Source: Pelolinea sp.
GTDB lineage: Bacteria; Chloroflexota; Anaerolineae; Anaerolineales; Anaerolineaceae
Assembly: GCA_012797975.1 (NCBI GenBank)
Contig: JAAZOD010000012.1
Coordinates: 123,204-187,203, forward strand
Direction: 5' to 3'
Length of the DNA stretch: 64,000 bases
Within the stretch, counting starts at the first letter, position 1. The number at the start of each line of letters is the position of its first letter. This document shows positions 35,517 through 44,987 of the stretch, one piece after another. The position numbers and the translations under genes were made by a program. The notes below the pieces were generated by a model that saw nothing but the letters and a program-made list of their open reading frames with translations, had not been told where the DNA came from and made no database searches.

Positions 35517-37973
35517 ATGCATTACGGTTACTTTGATGATGAACACTTGGAATATATTATTACCCGACCTGATACGCCGCTGCCATGGATCAATTATCTG
35601 GGTTGCGAAGATTTCTTCGGGCTCATTTCCAACACGGGCGGAGGATATGCGTTTTATAAAGATGCCCGCTTGAGACGATTGACCCGTTATCGCTATAACA
35701 ATGTTCCTATCGATACCGGTGGCCGCTATATTTATTTGCGCGAGCGGGATGCAAGGGGACCTGCACATTCTACGTACTGGTCGGCGACCTGGCAGCCGGT
35801 GAGGGGGAGACTGGATGACTATGCCTGTCATCATGGATTGGGCTACACCAAAATCGAAGCGACAAATCGGAATATTCATTCCGAGATCTGTTATTTCGTC
35901 CCCCTGGGGGAAAATTTGGAAATATGGGATGTGCGCGTCCAAAACAGGCGTCCTGAAAGAGCGAAACTTTCGCTTTTCTCTGCCGTGGAGTTTTGCCTGT
36001 GGGATGCCTGGGATGATGCCACGAATTTTCAAAGAAACTTTTCGATCGGGGAAGTGGAAGTCGCTGACAATGTCATCTATCATAAAAGCGAATATCGTGA
36101 ACGGAGGAATCATTTTGCATATTTCTCCTGTTCCGAAGCGATCGATGGTTTTGAGACGCAACGCGAAGCTTTTTTAGGGGCATATCGGGGTTGGGATGCG
36201 CCACGCGCGGTCGAAGAAGACCGGGTGACCGATTCAATTGCCTACGGCTGGCAGCCGATGGGATCCCATCATCTGAGAATGGATTTGGAAGCCGGGGAAG
36301 AAAAACGGATCATCTTTTTGTTGGGTTATCAGGAAAATCCTGAAAATCAGAAATTTATTGATCATACCTTGACTTTGAACAAGTCCCTGGCGCTTGCCCA
36401 TATTCAAAAATACAGCGATCCTCAAAATGTGGATGCTGCATTTCAAGGATTGAAGGAATATTGGAAAAGGACATTATCTGTTTTTCAAACCAACACTCCC
36501 AATATCCATGTGAACCGGATGGTCAATATCTGGAATGCCTATCAGGTGATGGTGACTTTCAATATGTCTCGTTCCGCCTCTTTCTTTGAAAGCGGAATTG
36601 GCAGAGGAATGGGTTTCAGGGATTCAAATCAGGACCTGCTTGGTTTTTGCATGCTTGACCCAAAACGTGCTCGGCAACGGATTTTGGACCTTGCGGCGAC
36701 GCAGATGAAAAACGGTGGCGCTTTTCATCAATATCAGCCGCTCTCAAAAAAAGGGAACGACGATATTGGCAGTGGGTTCAATGATGATCCGTTGTGGCTG
36801 GTTCTGGCCACCGCTGAATATCTAAAAGAAACCGACGATTGGGAAATATTGAATGAAAACATTCCTTTTGAAAACAAAGCGGGGAGCGAAGAATCACTGT
36901 ACTCCCATTTGCAGAAAAGTATACAGTATACCCTTGATCGGCTTGGTCCGCATGGGTTGCCGCTGATTGGCAGGGCAGATTGGAATGATTGTTTGAATTT
37001 GAACTGTTTTTCGGATTCGCCGGGGCAGTCATTTCAGACAACCACCAATAAAGAAGGTGCCACTGCAGAAAGTGTGCTGATCGCGGGGCTGTTCGTTCTG
37101 GCAGCTCGCGAGATGCTCCAAATCGCTGGAGTCCGACGGGATGTGGAATCACAACAGAACTATCAAAATGCTGTGAAAAAAATGGAGGGAATTATTTGGA
37201 CCTCGGGGTGGGATGGAAAATGGTTCCGGAGAGCATTCGATTTCTTTGGAAATCCTGTCGGCTCCAGCAAAAATGACGAAGGGAAGATATTCCTTGAACC
37301 GCAAGGCATTTGCGTGATGGCAGGCCTGGGCATTGAGGATGGCAGGGCAGAACAAGCACTGGATTCGGTTGCCGAACATCTGGCAACCAAAGATGGAATT
37401 TTGCTGCTGCAACCCGCTTTTCATCAATATTATTTGCATTTGGGTGAAATCTCATCCTACCCTCCAGGGTATAAGGAGAACGCCAGCATCTTTTGTCATA
37501 CCAATCCGTGGATCATGATTGCGGAAGCCATGCTTGGCCGAGGGGAGAAAGCCCTTGATTATTATTTGCGGATCAATCCATCAACCCGCGAGGAGATGAG
37601 CGAGATCCATAAATGTGAACCGTATGTGTATGCACAAATGATCTCCGGGCGCGATGCGCCGGTTGAAGGGGAAGCGAAGAACTCCTGGCTTACAGGAACT
37701 GCTGCCTGGAACTTTAACGCCATCACGCAGTGGATTTTGGGAATACGGCCGGTTTATGAGGGCTTGCAGATTGCGCCGGTCATTCCCGCAGCATGGGATG
37801 GCTTTTCTGTGGAGCGTTCTTTTCGAGGATTCTGGTTTCATATCCAAGTGCGGCGCAAGGGATCCGGAAATCGTTGTACAGTGTTCGTGGATGGTACTCC
37901 TCTTAATGGGACCGTTATCCATACACGTGAATTACAAAAATCGGAAGTGGATGTGCTTGTTTTTATTGAATAG
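35517..37973 (+). CDS. GH94 disaccharide phosphorylase (cellobiose phosphorylase-like), copy 1
   Basis: An 818-residue inverting phosphorylase, the usual length of cellobiose phosphorylase. The N-terminus MHYGYFDDEHLEYIITRPDTPLPWINYLG is the family start. The catalytic region FRDSNQD is at residues 368-373. ADWNDCLNLN, YPPGYKENASIFCHTNPW and RNSWLTGTAAWNF-type (KNSWLTGTAAWNF) segments complete the active site. It converts cellobiose plus phosphate to glucose-1-phosphate and glucose, or acts on a related disaccharide. GGGAGG is four bases before the ATG. The 124-base gap after GH3 contains no gene. Confidence 0.87.
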   Translation: MHYGYFDDEHLEYIITRPDTPLPWINYLGCEDFFGLISNTGGGYAFYKDARLRRLTRYRYNNVPIDTGGRYIYLRERDARGPAHSTYWSATWQPVRGRLDDYACHHGLGYTKIEATNRNIHSEICYFVPLGENLEIWDVRVQNRRPERAKLSLFSAVEFCLWDAWDDATNFQRNFSIGEVEVADNVIYHKSEYRERRNHFAYFSCSEAIDGFETQREAFLGAYRGWDAPRAVEEDRVTDSIAYGWQPMGSHHLRMDLEAGEEKRIIFLLGYQENPENQKFIDHTLTLNKSLALAHIQKYSDPQNVDAAFQGLKEYWKRTLSVFQTNTPNIHVNRMVNIWNAYQVMVTFNMSRSASFFESGIGRGMGFRDSNQDLLGFCMLDPKRARQRILDLAATQMKNGGAFHQYQPLSKKGNDDIGSGFNDDPLWLVLATAEYLKETDDWEILNENIPFENKAGSEESLYSHLQKSIQYTLDRLGPHGLPLIGRADWNDCLNLNCFSDSPGQSFQTTTNKEGATAESVLIAGLFVLAAREMLQIAGVRRDVESQQNYQNAVKKMEGIIWTSGWDGKWFRRAFDFFGNPVGSSKNDEGKIFLEPQGICVMAGLGIEDGRAEQALDSVAEHLATKDGILLLQPAFHQYYLHLGEISSYPPGYKENASIFCHTNPWIMIAEAMLGRGEKALDYYLRINPSTREEMSEIHKCEPYVYAQMISGRDAPVEGEAKNSWLTGTAAWNFNAITQWILGIRPVYEGLQIAPVIPAAWDGFSVERSFRGFWFHIQVRRKGSGNRCTVFVDGTPLNGTVIHTRELQKSEVDVLVFIE

Positions 37974-37982
37974 GATCAAGTT

Positions 37983-39017
37983 ATGGAAAAGGATACATTG
38001 AGAAAAGGGATCAACCTGGGAGGGTGGCTATCACAATATCGGGTTTATGATGCCGGCCATTTTAAAACATTCATTCAGCATGATGACATTCAAAGGATCG
38101 CAGGATGGGGCTTTGACCATATCCGTCTGCCGGTAGATTATCCTGTTATCGAGGATGAAAAGCATCCGCGCACTTATTTGCAGAACGGCTTTGACTATGT
38201 TCACGCCTGTCTGGATTGGTGTGACCGGGCAGGGCTGCGTGTGATTTTCGACCTGCATAAAGCTCCGGGATACGCCATGGATGCTCAGGATACTAACCAA
38301 CTTGAGGACAGCCCTGATTGCCAAAACCGGCTTATCGATCTGTGGGAAGCGCTCACCAGAGAATTCTTATCCATTGACCGTGATTTGCTGGCATTCGAGA
38401 TCTTGAATGAGGTCAACTTTCGTTCATCCGAGCGTTGGAACGATCTGGTTGAGCAAGTGATCCAGCGCATCCGGCCGATGGATGCGGGGAGATTGATCTT
38501 GATCGGAGGGAATCATTTCAATTCGGTGGATGCTCTATCCGAGATGCGGATCATCCCCGATGCAAATATTCTGTACAAGTTCCATTTTTATCTGCCTTTT
38601 TCGGTCACCCACCAAAAAGCGTATTGGGTGGAAGGTCTGCAAAAGTTCGACCGGTCGGTTGAATATCCGGGTGCCGCTCTTGGTTTAAAAACCTTTCTCG
38701 CAAAATACCCTGAGTATTGCAATTCATTGGGCGAGGATGTGGATGTGCTCTTTGATCGGGCTTATCTTGCCAAACGCATGGAACCCGCGGCTGAATTCTC
38801 GAAGATCCATCATCAGCCGGTGCATTGCGGTGAGTTCGGAGTGATCGATCGCGCTTCCCTGCAAACCAGGAAAAATTGGATCAGAGATTGCATTGCTGTC
38901 TTTCACGAGAACGGGATCGGGCATGCATATTGGAGCTATAAGAACATGGATTTTGGTGTGGTGGATGAAGCAGGAAAGGTCATCGATCAGGAACTGCTTG
39001 ATATTCTGGTGGGGTGA
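37983..39017 (+). CDS. GH5 beta-glycanase (intracellular)
   Basis: A 344-residue GH5 enzyme without a signal peptide. RKGINLGGWLSQY is the canonical N-terminus; the acid/base is Glu143 in FEILNEVNF and the nucleophile Glu284 in VHCGEFGVID. HIRLPVDYPVI, DLHKAPGYAMD and HAYWSYKNMDFGVVD fit the exo-glucanase/endoglucanase branch. Because it lacks a secretion signal it probably acts on imported oligosaccharides rather than polymer, perhaps as an exo-glucosidase. It lies between two GH94 genes, starting 9 bases after one and ending 3 bases before the next. Confidence 0.87.
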   Translation: MEKDTLRKGINLGGWLSQYRVYDAGHFKTFIQHDDIQRIAGWGFDHIRLPVDYPVIEDEKHPRTYLQNGFDYVHACLDWCDRAGLRVIFDLHKAPGYAMDAQDTNQLEDSPDCQNRLIDLWEALTREFLSIDRDLLAFEILNEVNFRSSERWNDLVEQVIQRIRPMDAGRLILIGGNHFNSVDALSEMRIIPDANILYKFHFYLPFSVTHQKAYWVEGLQKFDRSVEYPGAALGLKTFLAKYPEYCNSLGEDVDVLFDRAYLAKRMEPAAEFSKIHHQPVHCGEFGVIDRASLQTRKNWIRDCIAVFHENGIGHAYWSYKNMDFGVVDEAGKVIDQELLDILVG

Positions 39018-39020
39018 ACA

Positions 39021-41432
39021 ATGCGGTACGGGTATTTTGCCATACGAGAACGTGAGTATGTGATCACCAACCCCAAAACTCCGGTGAAGTGGATCAACTA
39101 TATTGGCACGCGTGCTTTTGGTGGATTTGTTGATCATACCGGTGGAGCGTTAATCTGCAGTAATGATCCTGCATTGAATAGGATCACCAAGTATGTCCAG
39201 CAGATGCCATCCTCGGACTTTAAAGGGGAGACATTGTATCTGCGTATTCATCGGAATGATGAATACCTGGTTTTTTCGCCTTTCTTCGTTCCAACGTTGC
39301 ATGAATTGGATCATTATGAATGTCATGTGGGATTGGGCTATACCACTATCCTTTCCCAAGTGTTCGGTGTTCAAACACAAGTCACCATTTTCGTCCCAAA
39401 CCACGCGTGCTGTGAGGTTCGCGAAATTCAAATAAGGAATGTGTCCGGAAAGCCAATGGAACTGGATGTGATCCCGGTATTGGAATATACGCACCCTGAT
39501 GCATTGGGGCAGCTTACCAATGCAGACTGGATCCCGCAGACCGTGCAATGCAAAGCGCTGTGCGGAGAGGATGGAAGCGTCGTTTTGCTTCAATATCCCT
39601 TTATGCTGCGCGATACGCGCATCAATTACTTTACCTCTAACTATCCGGTATCTTCGTTCGAAACCGACCGCAAGAAATTTCTCGGAGAGAACGAATATGG
39701 GAGCTTCAAAGACCCGCTTTCGCTGCACCAAAAGACCTTCTCGAATTCCGAAGCACAGCGCGGTGACACGATGGCAGCTCTCATGCACTCGCTGGGGGCG
39801 CTGCAAGCGGGTGAAACAAAACAGGTGATCACGATATTGGGACAGGCGCGTTCCATGGACGAGGCGACCCCCCTTATCAGGAAATATCAAGATCCGGAAG
39901 CGGTACATCATGCATTGGCGGATCTTTCAGGATTCTGGGATGGCTTTCTTGAAGGATTCCGGGTCGACAGCCCCGACCCTGATCTGGACGGCATGATCAA
40001 CCTCTACAATCCGCGTCAATGTTATACAACCTTTACCTGGTCACGTTACCTTTCCTATTACCAGCTTGGGCTTGGAGCAAGAGGTATTGGCATTCGCGAT
40101 TCTTCTCAGGATGTTTTGGCTGTCCTGCCTGCCGTTCCGGAGGAAGCCAGACAATTCATTTTGCTGCTGTTGTCTTTTCAAAAACAAGATGGCTCTGCCA
40201 TGCATCAATTCAATCCACTGACCAATGTTGGCAGCTGCGGCGATTCTTTGGAGATGGAGGATCGCTATCATTTTTACAGCGACGATCATTTATGGCTGGT
40301 ACTGGCGGTCACCTGCTATATTCAAGAAACGGGGGATATCTCCATTCTGGATGAAAGGATACCGTTCTATGAAAAAGGGCGCGATGAAAAGCCAGTGGAG
40401 ACCGGCAGCGTGCTGGAGCATGTGGAACGAGCTTTTCGATTCACCCACGGCAATACCGGCCATCATGGTTTACCCTTGTTAGGTTTTGCAGATTGGAATG
40501 ATACGGTCAATTTGCCCAAAGGAGCAGAATCTTTTTTCAGTGCCAACCTTTTTGGACTGGTGCTCAAAGAATGGATCCCGATTCTGCAAAAGATTGGCAG
40601 GGCGGACCTGACTGTGCAAGATCAGCAATGGTATCAGGAAATGCAGGATGCGGTCGAACGGTATGGCTGGGATGGGAACTGGTATCTTCGCTATTTTGAT
40701 CACGAAGGAAATGCGGTTGGCTCGGTAAAAAATGAATACTGTCAGATCTATCTGAACGGGCAATCCTGGCCGGTGATCTCAGGGTTCGCTTCACCAGAAA
40801 GAAGCCGGCTTGCGATGGATTCTGTTTTTAAAAAATTATTTACCCCTGATGGGATTAAATTATCCACACCTTCGTTCAATGGCTATGATCCAGTTTATGG
40901 AGGAATTACAACGTATCCGCCTGGTGTGAAAGAAAATGGCGGAATTTTCATGCACCCCAATCCATGGGCTGTAATCGCTGAAACACTGCTTGGAAATGGC
41001 GATCGTGCCTATCAGTATTATTGCGCCACCAATCCGGTTTCGCGGAATGATTGCATCGAAGTGTATGAATGTGAGCCATATGTATATTCACAAAACATCA
41101 TCAGCGATGAACATCCGCAAGCCGGGCTGGCTCGTAATTCCTGGTTGACCGGGGCGGCTGCATGGCATTATCTGGCTGCCACACAATATATCCTGGGCAT
41201 CCGTCCGGAGTTGGAAGGGCTGCGCATCGATCCATGCATTCCTGCACGATGGGATGGGTTCAAGGTGAAACGGAAGTTCAGGGGGAAAATGGTGGATATC
41301 ATTATTCACAATCCTGAACATGTCTGCAAAGGAATACGAAAGATGTGCGTGGATGGCAAGGACATGGAGCAGAACCCCATTCCCTGCGAAGCTTTACACC
41401 AAAATGGGTTTATTGAAGTCTGGTTGGGCTAA
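39021..41432 (+). CDS. GH94 disaccharide phosphorylase, copy 2
   Basis: An 803-residue GH94 paralogue, clearly divergent from copy 1 (different N-terminal loops, IRDSSQD instead of FRDSNQD). The start MRYGYFAIREREYVITNPKTPVKWINYIGTRAFGGFV, ADWNDTVNLP, YPPGVKENGGIFMHPNPW and RNSWLTGAAAWHY are all family motifs. The second copy probably has another acceptor specificity; cellobionate, laminaribiose or a longer oligosaccharide are possibilities. It is the last gene of the plus-strand operon and converges on GH130; a weak hairpin at 41454-41478 separates them. Confidence 0.86.
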   Translation: MRYGYFAIREREYVITNPKTPVKWINYIGTRAFGGFVDHTGGALICSNDPALNRITKYVQQMPSSDFKGETLYLRIHRNDEYLVFSPFFVPTLHELDHYECHVGLGYTTILSQVFGVQTQVTIFVPNHACCEVREIQIRNVSGKPMELDVIPVLEYTHPDALGQLTNADWIPQTVQCKALCGEDGSVVLLQYPFMLRDTRINYFTSNYPVSSFETDRKKFLGENEYGSFKDPLSLHQKTFSNSEAQRGDTMAALMHSLGALQAGETKQVITILGQARSMDEATPLIRKYQDPEAVHHALADLSGFWDGFLEGFRVDSPDPDLDGMINLYNPRQCYTTFTWSRYLSYYQLGLGARGIGIRDSSQDVLAVLPAVPEEARQFILLLLSFQKQDGSAMHQFNPLTNVGSCGDSLEMEDRYHFYSDDHLWLVLAVTCYIQETGDISILDERIPFYEKGRDEKPVETGSVLEHVERAFRFTHGNTGHHGLPLLGFADWNDTVNLPKGAESFFSANLFGLVLKEWIPILQKIGRADLTVQDQQWYQEMQDAVERYGWDGNWYLRYFDHEGNAVGSVKNEYCQIYLNGQSWPVISGFASPERSRLAMDSVFKKLFTPDGIKLSTPSFNGYDPVYGGITTYPPGVKENGGIFMHPNPWAVIAETLLGNGDRAYQYYCATNPVSRNDCIEVYECEPYVYSQNIISDEHPQAGLARNSWLTGAAAWHYLAATQYILGIRPELEGLRIDPCIPARWDGFKVKRKFRGKMVDIIIHNPEHVCKGIRKMCVDGKDMEQNPIPCEALHQNGFIEVWLG

Positions 41433-41453
41433 TAACCAGCGCGCACTGTGAAC

Positions 41454-41478
41454 TTGAAATCAATTCATTGATTTTCAA
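41454..41478. terminator. Possible bidirectional terminator between GH94 and GH130
   Basis: TTGAAATCAA and TTGATTTTCAA form a hairpin with one bulged base and a 4-base loop between the converging genes. AT-rich and weak. Confidence 0.4.
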
Positions 41479-41508
41479 CGGTGTTCTTTTTGATTCGCAA
41501 AGGTTTGA

Positions 41509-42519
41509 TCAAGCAGGATTCTTGAGGGAATTGGCTTTGACGAAATCAAGAATATCCTGAACAAATCCGAAGGCCAGACAGACCACCGTATCCGCTCCGC
41601 CATAATAAATGGCGATCCGGCCGGTTTCTGCATCGACGATCGCGGCGCAAGGGAAGGCGACGTTGGGAACATCCCCTACCTGTTCATAGATCCTCTGCGG
41701 CGAGAGCAGATAGGGCTCGCTTCTCGCGATCACACGCCAGGGCTGGTCGAGATCCAGCAAAGCGGCTCCAAAGCTGTATACAAAGCCATTGCAAGAGGTC
41801 AACACTCCGTGATAGATCATCAACCAGCCATCCCTGGTTTCGATCGGGATAGGCCCCGCGCCGACTTTGGTCGCCTGCCAGCCGTTGGCAGGTCCCATAA
41901 CAAAACGGTGTTTTCCCCAAAATTTCATATCCGGGCTTTCGCTGTAAAAGATATCCCCAAAGGGGGTATGGGCGGTGTCGCTGGGGCGGCTGAGCATGGC
42001 GAAATTCCCATGCATCTTGCGTGGGAAGAGAACCCCATTGCGGTTGTAGGGGAGAAAAGCGTTTTCCAGTTGATAAAAGCTCTGGAAATCATACGTATAT
42101 CCGACCCCGATGGTCGGCCCATGATATCCGTTGCACCAGGTCACATAATAACGGTCTTCTATCCATACTACCCGCGGATCATAAGAATACTGAAAGGAGG
42201 AAATTTCAGCAATTTCTTTGTCTTCAGCTTTCCAGAGGATGCGTTCGTCAGAAAGCTGCCAGTGAAAACCATCTTTGCTGAACCCTGCATGCAGTTGTTG
42301 ATTGCGAGCTTTATTATCGCAGCGAAAGACCCCTGCAAATTTTCCCGCAAAAGGCACCACCGCGCTGTTGAAAATGCTGTTGGAGGATGGGATGAGGTCA
42401 CGAGGGATGATCGGGTTATGTTCCGAACGCCAGATCGGTGTTGAAATCCCTGCCGGCCGGTCTTCCCAGGGTAAATTGGGAACGGGCGGGCAATTCAAAA
42501 GTAACGTTTTATTTTCCAT
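41509..42519 (-). CDS. GH130 beta-mannoside phosphorylase
   Basis: A 336-residue GH130 five-bladed propeller. The catalytic Asp is Asp114 in [62 protein letters not shown] and MIYHGV are the usual blade motifs. The sequence resembles, from memory, the Thermotoga GH130 whose structure is known. It phosphorolyses mannosyl-glucose or manno-oligosaccharides to mannose-1-phosphate. The length suits the manno-oligosaccharide type better than the 390-residue mannosylglucose type. Its first 11 bases overlap the end of the epimerase gene, so the two are coupled. Confidence 0.87.
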   Translation of the reverse strand: MENKTLLLNCPPVPNLPWEDRPAGISTPIWRSEHNPIIPRDLIPSSNSIFNSAVVPFAGKFAGVFRCDNKARNQQLHAGFSKDGFHWQLSDERILWKAEDKEIAEISSFQYSYDPRVVWIEDRYYVTWCNGYHGPTIGVGYTYDFQSFYQLENAFLPYNRNGVLFPRKMHGNFAMLSRPSDTAHTPFGDIFYSESPDMKFWGKHRFVMGPANGWQATKVGAGPIPIETRDGWLMIYHGVLTSCNGFVYSFGAALLDLDQPWRVIARSEPYLLSPQRIYEQVGDVPNVAFPCAAIVDAETGRIAIYYGGADTVVCLAFGFVQDILDFVKANSLKNPA

Positions 42520-43708
42520 TTCTAATCTCCTGGCCTCGTATTCGCCTGATCATTTCAAAGCACATGCGACTTTCATGATACGGGCATTCCCACGGTCCGA
42601 TCTTGGGACTGTGGGGGTCGATGGAACCATCCTGAGCGACCCGTTTGTACCACCCCCCATGCTCTTCATCGATGAAATGATTTTGAAGATAATTCCAGGT
42701 GATTGGAACGATTTTTAGATATTTCTCTTCCCCGCTCAGCTGGTAGGCATTATAAAAACCGACCACCGCTTCGGCCTGGGGCCACCACTCTTTGCTGAGT
42801 GTCATCGTCCTGTCCGTTATACCTTCAGAGATGACGCTGCCATCCAGTTGGATGCCTGATTCCAATACAGAATTCGCCAGGCGCAGTGAAATTTCTTTTA
42901 TGTTCTTTCGAAGATCTTGATCGTCCAGCATGTCGGCTGCTTCAGCCAACAACCAACTGCTTTCAATATCATGGCCGCAGGAAAAACGCTCAGACAGAGA
43001 GGACCAATCCTCATTGAAAAACAGCATGAGGTGATTCATTTGATCGTTCAAAATATGGGTGCTGAAATCCATGAGCAGGTGTTGCAGTTGATCTCTCAAA
43101 AGTGGGTCATTCCAGACCCGCAACAGATTTGTGAACGCTTCCATGATATGCAGCATGGTGTTCATGGATTTGCTGCAGTTCATATCTTTTTCGCTCAACC
43201 GCTTATCGGAAATGGATCGAAATTGCCGGTCGCATGCTTCAATATACCCTCCGTAGCGATGATCGAACGCATGCCTTTCGAGTATGTGAAAAAGGTCGAT
43301 GGCCCGCTCGAGACTGAAAGGATCCTGCGTCGCCCGGAAGAATTCACTGAACCCATAAATTCCAAAAGCTTGCGCATAAAAGTGTTTATGGGAAGCGACG
43401 GGTTTTCCAAAGCGATCCACCGACCAAAACAACCCGCCATTTTCAGCATCCCAGAAGGCGGTGTTAAGATAATCAAAAGCTCTCAAGGCGGTGGTAAGGT
43501 ACTCTTTCCTCTGATAGATCAGGTAAGCATGTGAAAATGTCCACAAAATGCGGGAACAGGTGATTGCCGTGCGCGGGATATCATTCTGAATGACGTTGTT
43601 CACGCCAATCTGACCATAGAAACCGCCATTTTCGGTATCAGGGGCAACATTCATCCAGAATGGAAGGATATTTTCAAGCAACTCATGTTCAAAATGATCT
43701 GGAACCAC
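42509..43708 (-). CDS. AGE-family cellobiose/mannobiose 2-epimerase
   Basis: A protein of about 399 residues with the alpha6/alpha6 barrel of N-acylglucosamine 2-epimerases. [27 protein letters not shown] and [17 protein letters not shown] are the histidine/tryptophan motifs of cellobiose 2-epimerases. These convert the reducing-end glucose of cellobiose or mannose of mannobiose at C2. Paired with GH130 it fits the known mannobiose to mannosylglucose to mannose-1-P plus glucose route. I start it at the GTG at 43708 (GAGGG seven bases upstream). The frame is open to a TTG at 43771, but that codon lies in the operator at the transcription start. Confidence 0.85.
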   Translation of the reverse strand: MVPDHFEHELLENILPFWMNVAPDTENGGFYGQIGVNNVIQNDIPRTAITCSRILWTFSHAYLIYQRKEYLTTALRAFDYLNTAFWDAENGGLFWSVDRFGKPVASHKHFYAQAFGIYGFSEFFRATQDPFSLERAIDLFHILERHAFDHRYGGYIEACDRQFRSISDKRLSEKDMNCSKSMNTMLHIMEAFTNLLRVWNDPLLRDQLQHLLMDFSTHILNDQMNHLMLFFNEDWSSLSERFSCGHDIESSWLLAEAADMLDDQDLRKNIKEISLRLANSVLESGIQLDGSVISEGITDRTMTLSKEWWPQAEAVVGFYNAYQLSGEEKYLKIVPITWNYLQNHFIDEEHGGWYKRVAQDGSIDPHSPKIGPWECPYHESRMCFEMIRRIRGQEIRNGK

Positions 43709-43755
43709 TATTTTTCCCTCACTGGATCCATCGTGATAGAAAAATGGGGGCGATC

Positions 43756-43771
43756 TTGGGAACGCTCCCAA
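43756..43771. promoter_or_regulatory. LacI-type operator 4 before the epimerase/GH130 operon
   Basis: TTGGGAACGCTCCCAA is the reverse complement of the TTGGGAGCGTTCCCAA core of operator 1. It sits just downstream of a TATAAT -10 box (plus 43780-43785, minus strand), so it covers the start site. The -35 is weak. This places the minus-strand operon in the same regulon as the ABC operon. Confidence 0.75.
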
Positions 43772-43838
43772 TTCAATCCATTATACAACGATATTGGTAA
43801 GAATAAAATGACGAAATGGTTAAATGAGGAAAAATTTC

Positions 43839-43883
43839 TTGCACTGCTCTATTTTTCATCTCCCAGCGGATAGGGCAGTGCAA
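43839..43883 (-). terminator. Terminator of the lipoprotein gene
   Basis: A 14-bp stem (TTGCACTGC...GCAGTGCAA with one wobble) lies just downstream of the lipoprotein stop. It is followed, read on the minus strand, by GAAATTTTTCC. Confidence 0.6.
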
Positions 43884-43900
43884 CATTAAGGCTGGGCTTT

Positions 43901-44608
43901 TTATTCTCGATAGTCGTTCAAGGTGCCGCTTCCGGCGATGGTGGTAATGTCACCATTGAAAAAAGAATAGAGGTCCATCGTGCCGTTATTTGTTAGCGAC
44001 CCGCTTTCATTGTTCAACTGGCCGCCATCGGTGATCAGAAGATATCCCTCATTCATCACGGTGCCACTGTTATGGAAGGTTGAACCGCGTTCAATGGAAA
44101 GGGAACCATCTTTGGCCACTTGAAATTCACCCTGGTTCAGGGTATCGCTCATCCCGGACGTGAACGTGCCGCCTGCATTGACGATAACGCTGCCGTTGTT
44201 GGTCAGGTTCGCGATACCACGGTCGAAAGTGCCGTTGATCAGCAGGGTGCCATCATTGACGATATTGAATCCGACCAGTGTTACTGCAGCGCTGATTGTC
44301 AGGGTGTTCCCTTTGTCAATGGTGAGTGGAAGGGTATCCTCGCGCTCGATGAATAGTTCCGAAGACATCTCGATATCAGCACCGATATAGATGCCTGTTA
44401 CCTCTTGATCGGTGAGGGCGGCCTCCAATTCTGCAACCGTGGTGACAATGATTTCTCCCTCGTTGAGTGTTCGTTGACTTCCTTCGCTCTGTTCTGGTTC
44501 GGTTTCACCTGGCGCTGCTTCAGCCGGTTGAGGGTTGCAGGCGGCAAGGGAAAAGATGATGACCATTGCGAACGGGAGTAAGAAGACGTTCTTCCATGTG
44601 TGTTTCAT
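43901..44608 (-). CDS. Repeat-rich surface lipoprotein (beta-helix-like)
   Basis: A lipoprotein of 235 residues with lipobox cysteine Cys24 in FSLAAC and a Glu/Pro/Ala linker. From about residue 85 on it carries short repeats ending in asparagine and glycine (IVNDGTLLING, LTNNGSVIVNAGG, FHNSGTVMNEG, LTNNGTMDL), typical of right-handed beta-helix or autotransporter-like surface proteins. The function is unknown; attachment or carbohydrate binding are possible. The start is the ATG at 44608 with GGAG six bases upstream. A TATAAT (plus 44730-44735) with a weak -35 could be its promoter. Confidence 0.7.
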   Translation of the reverse strand: MKHTWKNVFLLPFAMVIIFSLAACNPQPAEAAPGETEPEQSEGSQRTLNEGEIIVTTVAELEAALTDQEVTGIYIGADIEMSSELFIEREDTLPLTIDKGNTLTISAAVTLVGFNIVNDGTLLINGTFDRGIANLTNNGSVIVNAGGTFTSGMSDTLNQGEFQVAKDGSLSIERGSTFHNSGTVMNEGYLLITDGGQLNNESGSLTNNGTMDLYSFFNGDITTIAGSGTLNDYRE

Positions 44609-44782
44609 TGTTTTCTCCAATATTTTTTATTTGAACAATAGGGCTTTATTTCGAATCAAAGGATTCTTGATGAACGAGCTTGTCTTAATACTTGTAACTC
44701 ATCCTCCTTAACTTGGATATAGACGCTCCATTATAACAAACCAACAAGTGGTATTGGCAGTTAAATCAAATTGACCAATTGC

Positions 44783-44811
44783 TTGACTTCATCATGAGCT
44801 GGTGATATAGT
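44783..44811 (+). promoter_or_regulatory. thrLp: Promoter of the threonine operon
   Basis: TTGACT (44783-44788) and TATAGT (44806-44811) are separated by 17 bases. The predicted start near 44818 is only about five bases before the leader peptide ATG, so the leader mRNA would be almost leaderless. Confidence 0.7.
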
Positions 44812-44822
44812 ATTGCCCAATT

Positions 44823-44927
44823 ATGAACAGCTACCGATATTTCGCAACTACTACAACCGCCACAGCTACTACTCATCACCATGGTGATGCAGGGTTGCGG
44901 CGCGTATTCGGAAGCAAACGGCAGTAG
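44823..44927 (+). CDS. thrL: Threonine-rich leader peptide (attenuation)
   Basis: A 34-codon open frame begins MNSYRYFATTTTATATTHHH and ends in TAG at 44925-44927. Seven of the nine residues 9-17 are threonine (codons ACT and ACA/ACC), followed by three histidines. It lies between a good promoter and a perfect terminator hairpin (44960-44987) that precedes the aspartate kinase gene. This is the layout of the enterobacterial thrL attenuator: low Thr-tRNA stalls the ribosome at the Thr run and lets transcription pass. The upstream SD is weak, fitting a nearly leaderless message. Confidence 0.8.
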   Translation: MNSYRYFATTTTATATTHHHGDAGLRRVFGSKRQ

Positions 44928-44959
44928 ATCCGACCTATCTACGGAAAACAGAAAAAGAG

Positions 44960-44987
44960 ACGCCTCGTTACCCAACGAGGCGTTTTT
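44960..44987 (+). terminator. Threonine operon attenuator terminator
   Basis: ACGCCTCGTT and AACGAGGCGT form a perfect 10-bp stem with a 4-base loop, followed by TTTTCTT. It lies 32 bases after the leader stop and 36 bases before the aspartate kinase start. The upstream segment GTTGCGGCG (44894-44902) can pair imperfectly with the 5' arm CGCCTCG, and would be a candidate antiterminator. The leader also holds a perfect palindrome ATCACCATGGTGAT (44875-44888). Confidence 0.8.

Noticed and set aside
44670..44720. Five-codon frame (MSYKY) upstream of the lipoprotein gene
   Set aside because: The SD overlaps the start codon and nothing suggests an attenuator there.
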